From: Candidatus Eiseniibacteriota bacterium
GTDB taxonomy: Bacteria > Eisenbacteria > RBG-16-71-46 > JAGVPR01
DNA: 25,739 bases
Direction of reading: 5' to 3'
NCBI GenBank assembly: GCA_020052115.1
Contig: JAGVPR010000202.1
Span: 1-25,739 of the forward strand
Part shown: positions 16,376 to 24,924 of the stretch, one piece after another
How positions within the stretch are numbered: position 1 is the first letter of the stretch
Layout: each line of letters starts with the position of its first letter
Program-made: the position numbers and the translations under genes
Notes under the pieces: model-generated
Told to the model about the DNA's origin: nothing
The model's database searches: none
Seen by the model: the letters and a program-made list of their open reading frames with translations, nothing else

Positions 16376-18043
16376 ATGCCTACCTCCTGGCCGTCTCTAC
16401 GAGGAAGTCTTGTGTGCCTGCTCGCCCTGTGTTCCATCCCCGGCGCGAGCCCCGCGCGAGCGAGCGAACACGCCGCATCCTGCGCCTGCGGGTATCTGCA
16501 TCCCTCCGGCGGCACGGTCATCACCGTGAATAACCTGGCAGCCCTGCAGAACGCAATCAACAGCGCGGCCGGCAAGACCACCATTCTCGTCGCTTCTGGC
16601 TCCTACGACATGCGGACGTCCCCGTACGCCGGCTACGGAATCGGCATCCAGGTGAGCCGCCGCGACATCACCATCCGCTCCGCGAGCGGCAACCCGGATG
16701 ACGTGATATTCGACGCCGGCGGGATGACGGATGGCGTCGCGAAGGCGTTCATGATCTCCGACTACACCACGCTGCTCGACTCTCTTCGCAACATCACGCT
16801 CGCGGACATCACGATCCGCAACGCCTCGAATCATCTGATCTCGGTGCAGGGGGAGTTCCACTCGAGAAACCTCATGATCCACAACGTGCACCTGGTGAAC
16901 GCCGGGCAGCAGCTCATCAAGGTGAATCCGGCCTCGAGTTCGAACCCGACGCCGGTCACGAACGGAACCGTCGCGTGCAGCCGCATCGAGTACGAGACGT
17001 TTCTCGTCGGGGGCTGGTACACGCAAGGGGTCGATATCCACGCCGGGGACCACTGGACGATCCGCGACAACGTCATCCGGAACATCAGGGCCGATCCCGC
17101 GACCGGGACCATGGGGGGCCCGGCGATCCTCGTCTGGTCGAACTCCGCGGGAACGATCGTGGAGAGGAACACCATCATAGATTGCGACCGCGGCATCACA
17201 TTCGGCGACTGGTCTCACAACGGGATGCCGTATCTCGACGAGACGGGCGGGATCATCCGCGACAACGTCATACGCGGTTACATGGAAGCCAATCCGGAGG
17301 GGACGCTCGGTTCGTACGAGAGCATCTCGCTCTCGAACGCGGCGGAAGTCACGGTGGGGAACAACACGATGTACGCCCCGGGGTTCACGAACCGCGGAAT
17401 CGACCTCGTGGGGCCCGCCGTGCGCATGAACACGTTCGTGAACAACATCACCGACAAGGAGATCACGATGCGCGCGGGGGCCGTCGGCGCGGAGAACACC
17501 TTCACCTCGAACATGGAACACGCCGGCGCCTCGAACTACTTGGATGCGCCAGGGGGCGACCTGCACTTGGCCGCAGGCTCTCAGGCCGTGGATGCGGGCT
17601 CGTTCTTCGACGGCATCTGCGCGGACATGGACTGCGAGGTCGTCGCCGACGGCGAGCCGGACATCGGCGCCGACGAGGTGGACGGAACGGCGTACACGGG
17701 CGAGCCGTGCGATGCCCTCACCGCCGTTCACGAATACGCCGCACCGGGGATCGTTCTTGCCGCCAGCCGTCCGAACCCGTTCGGTCCGGACGCCACGATC
17801 GAGTTCATGCTCGACTCCCCGGGTGAGATCACCGTCGAGATCCATGATCTCCAGGGAAGGCGCGTGCGCACGCTCGTCGCGCGCGAGCCGATGAGCTCGG
17901 GATCGCATCGCCTCACATGGGACGGGAAGGACGAGAGCGGGCGCGCCGGGGCGAGCGGGCTCTATGTGTACGTTGTCCGCAAGGGCGCCGGGGCGGCCGC
18001 GGGCAAGATGATCCTGCTACGCCGCGGAAAGGATGCACGGTGA
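16376..18043 (+). CDS. Secreted right-handed beta-helix protein with FlgD/T9SS-like sorting domain
   Basis: 555 residues; ATG with AGGGAA 5 bases upstream and a signal peptide (1-29, ending ARAS). Residues ~45-430 are a parallel beta-helix of the pectate-lyase/NosD-like type: repeated short strands and Asn ladders (DITIRSASGN, NITLADITIRNAS, WTIRDNVIRNI, GTIVERNTIID, GGIIRDNVIRG, VTVGNNTMY), an LQNAINSA start typical of such proteins, and an IGADEVDG end cap. Residues ~460-555 are the sorting domain (SRPNPFGPDATIEF, GRRVRTLVA, TWDGKDESG, SGLYVYVV). Such proteins bind or cleave polysaccharide, but I cannot point to specific catalytic residues, so lyase activity is not claimed. Its stop overlaps the next start by four bases (GTGA), so the two products are translationally coupled and probably made together. 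Confidence 0.88.
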   Translation: MPTSWPSLRGSLVCLLALCSIPGASPARASEHAASCACGYLHPSGGTVITVNNLAALQNAINSAAGKTTILVASGSYDMRTSPYAGYGIGIQVSRRDITIRSASGNPDDVIFDAGGMTDGVAKAFMISDYTTLLDSLRNITLADITIRNASNHLISVQGEFHSRNLMIHNVHLVNAGQQLIKVNPASSSNPTPVTNGTVACSRIEYETFLVGGWYTQGVDIHAGDHWTIRDNVIRNIRADPATGTMGGPAILVWSNSAGTIVERNTIIDCDRGITFGDWSHNGMPYLDETGGIIRDNVIRGYMEANPEGTLGSYESISLSNAAEVTVGNNTMYAPGFTNRGIDLVGPAVRMNTFVNNITDKEITMRAGAVGAENTFTSNMEHAGASNYLDAPGGDLHLAAGSQAVDAGSFFDGICADMDCEVVADGEPDIGADEVDGTAYTGEPCDALTAVHEYAAPGIVLAASRPNPFGPDATIEFMLDSPGEITVEIHDLQGRRVRTLVAREPMSSGSHRLTWDGKDESGRAGASGLYVYVVRKGAGAAAGKMILLRRGKDAR

Positions 18044-20634
18044 TCCGGCCTGCCGGCGTTCCGCTCTGGTGTGCACTGGTGGCGGCTCTGGCCGCCCAGT
18101 CCGGGGTGTCGAATCCGGCGTCGGCGGCGCTGGCCACGCACAGCTTCACCAATCATTCGAACGGCACCCACCCGGGCGCCATCGGCGCAGGCGGCGCTAC
18201 GATCGTGGTGAACCTCTCCGCGATCGCGGGGGCCACGGTCCGTCGCGCCACGCTCGATCCCGGGGTGGCGTTCGACTACATAGACTTGAGCATGAACTCG
18301 CTGTCGCGGACGAGCCTCAGCCTCTCGGCCGGCGGCGCAGCTCTGTCGCCGCTCGCCCCGCGTTACGAGAAGCTGGATGCCACTGAGGCCGTGCGCCAAG
18401 CCCTCGCGTCGGGCGGCACGCTCACGCTGACCGTGATTGATGAGGGCCCGGGGCTCGGCGGACGCCTCTCCCTCGACGTGCTCTGCGACGTCGCCCTTCC
18501 GGCCGCCATAGCGCCGGTCACGGGTGCCGCGGCGCGCTTCGAGGACGGCGATGCGATGATCACCTTCGACGAGCCGTTTCCGATCTTCACCGCGGATTCT
18601 GCATCCTGCTCGGACTTCTACAACGTCATGCAGACGCTCGACGACGTGCAGAAGACCCGCTACCGCATCTACCGCTCCTTTGCGCCCTTGACATCGGAAG
18701 CGGCACTTGCCGGCGCGGTCCTGGTGGATGAGATCGAGCCGTTGAGCGGATGGAACCCCCGTCTTCCCGGGCCCGGCGGTCAGTGCTATCCCACGTACGG
18801 CGGCGGGACCGTGCACACCCTGCCGGTCGGCGATGGGGTCCACGCCGCCGGGGGCACCGGGATCTATGTGGACCGGTTCCGCGGCGCGGCGCCGGATACG
18901 GCCTACTTCTTCGTGAGCCGCACGCTGGATGGGGCGGAGGATTTCTCCGTGCTCCAGCAGGGGATGAATGCCTCCGGCCCCGTCGCGCGCACTTCGGGAG
19001 GCGGCATGGTGCTCCTCGACAAAGTGGAGCATGCGACCGAGTTCAACTACGGCGCCTCCTCCGGCCAGTACTTCTACGTGAAGTGGGACGCCCCTCCCGC
19101 ATCCAACCTGCCGAGTTCGCCCAACGAGTACCTCGTTGCCGTGCCTTCGGCGGCGTTCGCCATCCCGAATCCAGGCGTGGACCTCGCGCTCCACTGCTGG
19201 GGCGGCAACCTCACGGGCGGCTACGGCTGGTGGTACTCCTTCGAGCAGGGGCACCTTCTGGTCGCGAGCAATCAGTTCCCGTTCCAGGACTGGTGGACCG
19301 GATATCACGAGAACCTCGGCACGCTGCGAGGCTGTGACCACGGCACCGTGAAGCCCTACACCATGCACAGGCTGCTCGCATTCATCCGCGACTTCGTTGT
19401 GCCCGAGTACGGCGCCGACACGAACCGGATCATCCTCTCAGGCGGCTCGATGGGCGGCGCGGGGACGTCGCTTGCCGGTTTACGAAACGGCCAGGTGTTC
19501 AGCAACTTGATCTCCTGGGTCGGGGTGCACGTCCCGCGCGAAACGCCGACCTTCGCCTCCTCGTTCGAGCGCGCCTGGGGACCGATGGAGTGGAACGCCC
19601 CCTTCTCGAATGTGGAGTTCGCGGAGCGCTTCGGCGGTCAGGTCATCGAGCCGGGTGACACGTACGGCGTGTGGGACTACTACGACAACAATCAATGGCT
19701 TCGCGCTAATCCGGGGATCCAGACGCCCTGGCTCACCTACTCGAACGGCGTGAACGACAGCGCCATCGGCTGGCCGCAGGCGGTGTCGCACACAGAGGCG
19801 ATGATGGACACATGGCGGCCGTTCAACTTCCAGTGGGGGATGGAGGAGCATTCGCAGCGGGTCGCGCTCCTCGATCCGTACGGCTACGACAAGACGCAGA
19901 TGAGCCGGCTCGTGTTCTCGCTCGATCAGTCGTTCCCGCTGTTCCGAAACGCATCCGCCGACGGTGACTTCAACGCGGATCCGCAGGGCAAGATCAACGC
20001 ATACGCCTCGTGGGACACGGGCGAGGTGACGGACGAATCCGAGCGCTGGGAGATCACGCTCTTCATTCCCGATGCGCCGAGCGGCGGCTCCTACGGCGAG
20101 GTCTTCCCCGACAGCCTCACCACGGACGTCTCCCCCGCCCGGCTGCGCAACTTGAGCGTGCTGCCGGGCGCCTCCTATGATTGGAGCTGGAGCGCGGCTG
20201 GAAGCGGCGCCGTCGTCGCCACCGGCAGCACTGTGGCGGACGCCCTCGGCAGGGTTGCGGTCCCCGGGCTCGTGATCAAGAAGAACGAGCCGAGGAGGCT
20301 CCTGATCGTGCCTGCGGCGCCGGCTTCGGTGCATCCCGGCGATTCGGCCGGACACGCCGGCCTCTCACTGGAGCTGATCGGTCCCAATCCCGTTGGATCG
20401 GCGACACCGATCCGCTACACGCTGCCGCAGGCCGCACGCGCGCACCTGCGCGTGCTCGACGCATCGGGGCGCGTCGTCCGCGTGCTCGTGGATGAGAGAG
20501 AGACTCCGGGAGCTCATTCGGCTCGGTGGGACGGCCTTGATGCGACCGGCCGGCCGGCGGCTTCAGGTGTTTACTTCGTGCGCCTGGACGCGGGGGCGCT
20601 TTCCACGGCGAGGAAGGTGACCATGATGAGATAG
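18040..20634 (+). CDS. Secreted alpha/beta-hydrolase (esterase-like) with FlgD/T9SS-like sorting domain
   Basis: 864 residues from GTG at 18040, which overlaps the upstream stop and has GGAAAGGA 6 bases before it. The reading frame can be extended to 17917 but that part lies inside the upstream gene and lacks a signal peptide. Signal peptide ~1-29. Residues ~30-160 form a beta-sandwich of unknown family and ~165-330 a second beta-rich, FN3-like region. An alpha/beta-hydrolase domain follows (~340-650): HCWGGN oxyanion-type turn, nucleophile elbow GGSMGG with S470, likely acid D573 in NGVNDSAIGW and likely base H604 in MEEHSQR. This resembles secreted PHB-depolymerase/feruloyl-esterase-type enzymes. 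The last ~90 residues are the sorting domain (IRYTLPQ, GRVVRVLV, RWDGLDATG, SGVYFVRL). Pairing with a beta-helix protein suggests removal of ester groups from a polysaccharide; the substrate is inference. Confidence 0.85.
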   Translation: MIRPAGVPLWCALVAALAAQSGVSNPASAALATHSFTNHSNGTHPGAIGAGGATIVVNLSAIAGATVRRATLDPGVAFDYIDLSMNSLSRTSLSLSAGGAALSPLAPRYEKLDATEAVRQALASGGTLTLTVIDEGPGLGGRLSLDVLCDVALPAAIAPVTGAAARFEDGDAMITFDEPFPIFTADSASCSDFYNVMQTLDDVQKTRYRIYRSFAPLTSEAALAGAVLVDEIEPLSGWNPRLPGPGGQCYPTYGGGTVHTLPVGDGVHAAGGTGIYVDRFRGAAPDTAYFFVSRTLDGAEDFSVLQQGMNASGPVARTSGGGMVLLDKVEHATEFNYGASSGQYFYVKWDAPPASNLPSSPNEYLVAVPSAAFAIPNPGVDLALHCWGGNLTGGYGWWYSFEQGHLLVASNQFPFQDWWTGYHENLGTLRGCDHGTVKPYTMHRLLAFIRDFVVPEYGADTNRIILSGGSMGGAGTSLAGLRNGQVFSNLISWVGVHVPRETPTFASSFERAWGPMEWNAPFSNVEFAERFGGQVIEPGDTYGVWDYYDNNQWLRANPGIQTPWLTYSNGVNDSAIGWPQAVSHTEAMMDTWRPFNFQWGMEEHSQRVALLDPYGYDKTQMSRLVFSLDQSFPLFRNASADGDFNADPQGKINAYASWDTGEVTDESERWEITLFIPDAPSGGSYGEVFPDSLTTDVSPARLRNLSVLPGASYDWSWSAAGSGAVVATGSTVADALGRVAVPGLVIKKNEPRRLLIVPAAPASVHPGDSAGHAGLSLELIGPNPVGSATPIRYTLPQAARAHLRVLDASGRVVRVLVDERETPGAHSARWDGLDATGRPAASGVYFVRLDAGALSTARKVTMMR

Positions 20635-20711
20635 TGTCGCGCCTGCCCTCTGCCGCAGGATCAGCCCTGCCTCCTCCATCGCCGTGGTCCGTTCTCGGAG
20701 CGCCGCCCCGT

Positions 20712-20741
20712 TTGACTTCCCTCGCCCAGAGGGCCCATCAT
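20712..20741 (+). promoter_or_regulatory. Candidate promoter for the POT transporter gene
   Basis: TTGACT (20712-20717) and CATCAT (20736-20741) are 18 bases apart, matching 5/6 and 4/6 of consensus. The predicted leader is about 33 bases and the gene's AGG-rich ribosome binding site lies inside it. The -35 hexamer is identical to that of the candidate promoter at 3399. Confidence 0.4.
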
Positions 20742-20780
20742 GGTGGCTTTCCGGTCGGGGTCCGGAGGGGGGGAGGAACG

Positions 20781-22178
20781 ATGCAGCAGCCGCAGACTGC
20801 GCAGATCGGACGGGCGGGGCAGCGGACGATCCTGGGCCATCCGGCCGGGCTCTTCGTCCTCTTCTTCACCGAGATGTGGGAGCGGTTCTCTTACTACGGC
20901 ATGCGCTCCCTGCTCGTGCTCTACATGGTGAATCACCTCTTCCTTCGCCCCGACGTCGGGGAGAAGGTCCTCGGCTTCAACCTCATCAAGGGCACGCTGG
21001 AATCGGTGTTCGGTCCGCTCCAGGCCCAGCCGCTTTCCTCGCAGATCTACGGCCTGTACACCGCGCTCGTCTACCTCACGCCGTTCTTCGGCGGCATGCT
21101 GGCCGACAAGGTGATCGGTCAGAGGAAGGCCGTGATCCTGGGCGGAGTGCTCATGGCGATCGGCCACTTCCTCATGGCGATCGAGTCGCTCTTCTTCCCC
21201 GCCCTGATCTTCCTCATCATGGGCAACGGGGCCTTCAAGCCGAACATCTCCACGCAGGTCGGCGGGCTCTACCCCGAAGGCGATCCGCGCCGCGACCGCG
21301 CGTTCACGATCTTCTACATGGGGATCAACCTGGGCGCGTTCTTCTCGCCGCTCGTGTGCGGCACCCTGGGGCAGACGGTCGGCTGGCACTACGGATTCGG
21401 CGCCGCGGGGGTCGGCATGGTCCTCGGGCTCTGCCTCTACCTCTGGGGACAGCGGTTCCTCGCTCCCGACATGCGCACCCGCATGGCCGCGCAACCGCAG
21501 CACGAGAAGCGGCCTCTCACGAAGAACGAATGGAAGCGGATCTGGGCCGTCATCATCCTCTGCGGCTTGAACGTGATCTTCTGGGGGATCTACGAGCAGC
21601 AGGGCAACACGATGCAGCTCTGGGCCGACCGGAACACGAACTGGAACTTCGCCGGATTCCGCATCCCCTCGACCTGGTTCCAGGCATTCAATCCGCTCAT
21701 GATCTTCATGTTCGCGCCGCTTCTGAACATCCTCTGGGGCTGGCAGTCGAAGCGCCGTCAGGAACCGTCCAGCATCATCAAGATGATGATCGGCTGCTTC
21801 CTCGCGGGCGCCTCCTACATCGTCATGGTGCTGGCCGCGCAGGGGACCGGGCCCGAAGTCCGCCGAAGCGTCATGTGGCTCATCGGAACGACGTTCATCA
21901 TCACGACCGGCGAGCTGTTCCTCTCCCCCATCGGGCTCTCGTTCGTAACGAAGGTAGCCCCCGCGAAGATCGTCTCGATGATGATGGGCGTGTGGTTCCT
22001 CTCGAGCTTCTTCGGCAATTACTTCTCGGGCTTCCTCGGGACGTTCTATGAGCGGATGTCCCGAGACGCCTTCTTCCTGATGCTGACGGGGCTCGGGTTC
22101 ACCGCCGGCATCGCGATCTGGCTCGTGAGCCGGCCGCTCAACAAGATCGTCGGCCAGCACGACCGGTTGGAAGCCTAG
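20781..22178 (+). CDS. POT/PTR family proton-dependent di/tripeptide transporter
   Basis: 465 residues. I chose the ATG at 20781 because a GGAGG run is 5-8 bases upstream; the frame can be extended to 20634 but that part is low-quality and unlike a POT N-terminus. The family's first-helix motif is intact: FFTEMWERFSYYGMRSLL (~30-47, the ExxERFxYYG motif involved in proton coupling). The PTR2 signature region follows (FYMGINLGAFFSPLVCGTLG, ~179-198). Other matches are YLTPFFGGMLADKVIGQRK near residue 105 and GNGAFKPNIS near 150. About 12-14 membrane helices; inner membrane. It would import di- and tripeptides, which are the expected products of the S46 dipeptidyl-peptidase at 1298-3376. It lies 147 bases after the hydrolase gene with its own candidate promoter, so probably a separate transcript. 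Confidence 0.95.
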   Translation: MQQPQTAQIGRAGQRTILGHPAGLFVLFFTEMWERFSYYGMRSLLVLYMVNHLFLRPDVGEKVLGFNLIKGTLESVFGPLQAQPLSSQIYGLYTALVYLTPFFGGMLADKVIGQRKAVILGGVLMAIGHFLMAIESLFFPALIFLIMGNGAFKPNISTQVGGLYPEGDPRRDRAFTIFYMGINLGAFFSPLVCGTLGQTVGWHYGFGAAGVGMVLGLCLYLWGQRFLAPDMRTRMAAQPQHEKRPLTKNEWKRIWAVIILCGLNVIFWGIYEQQGNTMQLWADRNTNWNFAGFRIPSTWFQAFNPLMIFMFAPLLNILWGWQSKRRQEPSSIIKMMIGCFLAGASYIVMVLAAQGTGPEVRRSVMWLIGTTFIITTGELFLSPIGLSFVTKVAPAKIVSMMMGVWFLSSFFGNYFSGFLGTFYERMSRDAFFLMLTGLGFTAGIAIWLVSRPLNKIVGQHDRLEA

Positions 22179-22198
22179 GGGCCGTCAGGAGAGCCGCC

Positions 22199-22348
22199 AT
22201 GGGAGACAGGCTTCAGCCCGCCACCCAGGCGGCTCCGCCGGGGCGAATCGAGCCGGAAGTCGCAGCCGCCAAACTCCGCCGCTTCCCGGGGATCCGATCG
22301 AGGACTTCATGGGACAGGAGACGCGGGCGAAGAACCGACGGGATGTAG
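22199..22348 (+). CDS. Possible small ORF, 49 residues, unknown
   Basis: ATG at 22199, 20 bases after the POT stop, with AGGAGA 7 bases upstream; it ends ATGTAG at 22343-22348. The product starts MGDRLQPATQAAPPGR and becomes Arg-rich (SWDRRRGRRTDGM), with no membrane segment or known motif. Its stop overlaps an AGGAGG located before the next gene, which would allow coupling. Against it: Pro/Arg composition is what non-coding GC-rich DNA gives, and nothing supports conservation. The interval otherwise contains only a small CCGCC/GGCGG hairpin around 22218-22234. Confidence 0.25.
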   Translation: MGDRLQPATQAAPPGRIEPEVAAAKLRRFPGIRSRTSWDRRRGRRTDGM

Positions 22349-22370
22349 GAGGCCGCGACCCCGAGAGGAG

Positions 22371-23945
22371 ATGAAGACGACCGGAGAGGCGATTCACGGA
22401 GGCAGCCGGGGCCCGAGCGCCACGATCATCCTCGGCGCTCTGGCCGGGCTCCGGATCGCCCTCGTCCTCCCTTTCATCGAGCGGTACGGCTACTTCCGCG
22501 ACGAACTCTATTACATCGCCTGCAGTAAGCACCTCGCGTGGGGCTTCGTGGACCAGCCGCCGTTCTCGCTGGCGGTGCTCGCGGCCAATCGCGCCGTCCT
22601 GGGCGATTCGCTCCTCGCCCTTCGATGGATCCCGGTCCTCGCGGGCGCGGCGACCGTGTTCCTCGCCGGGCTCATCGCGCGGAAGCTGGGGGCGGGGCGA
22701 TTCGGCCAGGCACTGGCTGCGCTCGCTGTCGTCTTCTGCCCGGTACTCCTCGGCTCGACACGCTACTTCTCGATGAACGCGCTGGACATCCTCCTCTGGG
22801 CGGCAGCGAGCTACGTGCTGGCGGCGATCCTGGCGGAAGGGAGACCGAGGCTCTGGCCCCTCTTCGGCGTCATCACGGGGCTTGGACTTCTCAACAAGTA
22901 CTCGATGGGGTTCTTCCTTGCCGGCGTTCTCATCGGGCTCGTCCTGACGAGCCGGCGAAAGCACCTCCGGCAGCCGGCCTTCTGGGTGGGCATGGCCGTC
23001 GCGGGCATCCTGTTCCTTCCGCACGTTCTGTGGGAGGCGCGCCACGGCTTCCCATCGTTCGAGTTCATGCGGAACGCGACTCTCTACAAGAACGTGCCGC
23101 TGTCGCTGCCAGGGATGCTGATCGGGCTTTTCATGGAGGGTGGATTCGTTCAGGCGGGCCTCTGGATCGTTGGTCTCTACTTCTTCCTCCTTCGGCGGGA
23201 GGCGGCGCCGTTCCGCCCCTTCGGCTGGATGTTCCTGGCCGTCTTCGCGATCACGGTCCTGGGGCACGGGAAACCGTACTACATGGGCTCCTCGCTGACG
23301 GTGATGTTCGCGGGCGGCGCCGTGCTGATCGAAGCGATCGCGGCGAAGCGCCGGATGCGATGGACCCGCATCGCGCTCCCGGCGGTGATGGCGGCCTTCG
23401 GCATCCTCGTCCTGCCCTTCGCCGTGCCGGCGCTTCCCGTGGAGACGTTCATCGGCTACGCGAAGTCGCTCGGCGTTCAACCCCGGGCCGACGAACGCTC
23501 GGGCGTCGGCGACTTGCCGCAACACTACGCCGACATGTTCGGCTGGGAGGAGATGGTCCGAATGTTCGCCGATGCTTCAGAGAAGTTGACGCCCGAGGAG
23601 CGGAGCAACTTCTTGATCTACGTTCGAAACTACGGCGAGGCCGGGGCGATCGATTTCTTCGGGCCTCGCTACGGCCTGCCTCCGGCCTCCTGCGGGCACA
23701 ACAGCTACTGGTATTGGGGCCCGCCGCGATGGGACGGCAAGGTCGCCTTAATCGTCGGCGTGTCGAACGACCTTCAGGAGTGCCTCGATGACCTGCAACC
23801 GAGCTACGCCAGCATCGAGCTCGCCGCCATCATCTATCATCCACACGCCATTCCGCACGAGAACGGCCGCATGGTGTTCATCTGTCGCGGCTTCAAGCAC
23901 CAGATGAACCGCGACCTCTGGGCCCGCGAGCGGGATTTCATGTAG
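22371..23945 (+). CDS. GT39/PMT-like membrane glycosyltransferase (ArnT-type fold)
   Basis: 524 residues. It starts with a short cytoplasmic stretch and a membrane helix, then YGYFRDELYYIACSKHLAWG (~35-55): the first periplasmic loop with the Asp-Glu that in PMT/ArnT-type (GT-C) enzymes binds metal or the lipid-phosphate sugar donor. The VDQPPFSLAVLA and RYFSMNALDILLWA segments and GLGLLNKYSMGFFLAG further match the bacterial PMT_2 (dolichyl-phosphate-mannose-type) group. About 10-11 helices precede a soluble C-terminal domain of ~150 residues (from ~370) with Trp/Tyr-rich stretches. Such enzymes move sugars from polyprenyl-phosphate to lipids or proteins on the outer face of the inner membrane. 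The GAGAGGAG directly abuts the ATG, closer than ideal; a second TAGGAGG is ~18 bases upstream. No nearby cell-envelope genes help define the acceptor. Confidence 0.88.
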   Translation: MKTTGEAIHGGSRGPSATIILGALAGLRIALVLPFIERYGYFRDELYYIACSKHLAWGFVDQPPFSLAVLAANRAVLGDSLLALRWIPVLAGAATVFLAGLIARKLGAGRFGQALAALAVVFCPVLLGSTRYFSMNALDILLWAAASYVLAAILAEGRPRLWPLFGVITGLGLLNKYSMGFFLAGVLIGLVLTSRRKHLRQPAFWVGMAVAGILFLPHVLWEARHGFPSFEFMRNATLYKNVPLSLPGMLIGLFMEGGFVQAGLWIVGLYFFLLRREAAPFRPFGWMFLAVFAITVLGHGKPYYMGSSLTVMFAGGAVLIEAIAAKRRMRWTRIALPAVMAAFGILVLPFAVPALPVETFIGYAKSLGVQPRADERSGVGDLPQHYADMFGWEEMVRMFADASEKLTPEERSNFLIYVRNYGEAGAIDFFGPRYGLPPASCGHNSYWYWGPPRWDGKVALIVGVSNDLQECLDDLQPSYASIELAAIIYHPHAIPHENGRMVFICRGFKHQMNRDLWARERDFM

Positions 23946-24115
23946 AGACCCCCGCCCGCTCCCGAACGCACCATCACGGATCGGGGCACCCGGACCGAAC
24001 AGTCCGACCACACCACACCGCCACGGATCAGCGTGTCGTTCGCAACAGGAGCGGTATTCCCCATCCTCCCCTCCGCGGCACGGCGTGTGCCTGAAAGCCG
24101 CTCCAGCCTGCACGA

Positions 24116-24142
24116 CGGCGCCGCAGCCTCGAGCCGGCGCCG
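24116..24142 (+). other. Hairpin in the leader of the secreted-protein gene
   Basis: CGGCGCCG (24116-24123) and CGGCGCCG (24135-24142) can pair around an 11-base loop, 21 bases before the ribosome binding site at 24164. There is no T-tract. It could be a leader structure affecting stability or translation, or a chance product of GC-rich DNA. The rest of the 230-base gap 23946-24175 shows no gene and no clear promoter. Confidence 0.35.
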
Positions 24143-24175
24143 GGTTGGCGGGTGACCACCCACAAGGAGGGCAGC

Positions 24176-24901
24176 ATGCGAATGGCTTCCACGATCCGTA
24201 TCGCCTTGGCCGTTCTCGCCGCGGCGATCCTCTGGGCACCGATCTCCGCGTCCGCCGCCGCTTCGGTCGTGGTGGACGTGGGCTTCAGCGGGTACACGTA
24301 CTGCGAGCATCTCGGATGGCCCTGGGGTGACCAGTTCACGAACTACCGGAACGCCGACGCCCAGTGGGGAAGCAGTCATCCTCTGCTCACGGAAAAGCGC
24401 GGCTTCATGAGCTTCAACACCCAGGACATCATCCAGGGGAACTTCACGGTCCGGAAGGTCGAGTTGTACTACGCGCACCACATCAGCTACAGCAGCGGCC
24501 CCGGAGTCCCCGTGAGCTGGGGAACGCGGCTCTACATCGGCCGCTTCCTCTACGGCTGGCTGGGGGCGGACGACTGGAACGCCGGGACCTACACGGCCCG
24601 CCACGATTGGTACGGCGGCCCGCACAACGAGTGGATTGATCTCGGGCCGGCGGCCGTTACCTGGTTCCAGCAGTACGGAACGGACGGCTGGACGGACATC
24701 AAGCTCTCGGACATCTCGATGAGCTACCCCGGCGACTGGACCGCCATTCCGCAGTCGTATCTTGAGGCCGGCAAGCTCGTGCCGAATATCTGCAAGCTCA
24801 AGATCACCTACGACCCCTACCCGGGACCGGTCGTGGACACGGCGGCGAAGGGCGCTGCGACAAGATCCACCTGGGGCTCGATCAAGGCGGCGTACCGCTG
24901 A
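24176..24901 (+). CDS. Secreted beta-rich protein, possibly DNRLRE-like, unknown function
   Basis: 241 residues. The ATG at 24176 has a full AAGGAGG 5 bases upstream, one of the best ribosome binding sites here, so expression may be high. Signal peptide ~1-28 (ending SASAAA). The mature part is Trp/Tyr/Gly-rich. One stretch (RGFMSFNTQDI then VRKVELYYAHHIS, ~75-103) and a later one (WIDLGPAAVTWFQQYGTDGW, ~151-170) resemble the pattern of DNRLRE-type carbohydrate-associated beta-sandwich domains: a strand ending in SF-N/D, an L-x-L-Y strand, then a D-V-T-like helix and a W-x-D-I-K-L strand. This is a tentative fold guess. It lacks the FlgD-like tail of its tagged neighbours; the chain ends in a short basic tail, STWGSIKAAYR. 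It is followed by a strong hairpin terminator. Confidence 0.8.
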   Translation: MRMASTIRIALAVLAAAILWAPISASAAASVVVDVGFSGYTYCEHLGWPWGDQFTNYRNADAQWGSSHPLLTEKRGFMSFNTQDIIQGNFTVRKVELYYAHHISYSSGPGVPVSWGTRLYIGRFLYGWLGADDWNAGTYTARHDWYGGPHNEWIDLGPAAVTWFQQYGTDGWTDIKLSDISMSYPGDWTAIPQSYLEAGKLVPNICKLKITYDPYPGPVVDTAAKGAATRSTWGSIKAAYR

Positions 24902-24924
24902 TCTCCCGAGATTCGCTGGTGATT

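Noticed and set aside
20661..23525. Long minus-strand frames of 499 and 446 residues opposite the POT and glycosyltransferase genes
   Set aside because: Same shadow composition; the opposite strand carries well-known membrane-protein motifs and good ribosome binding sites.
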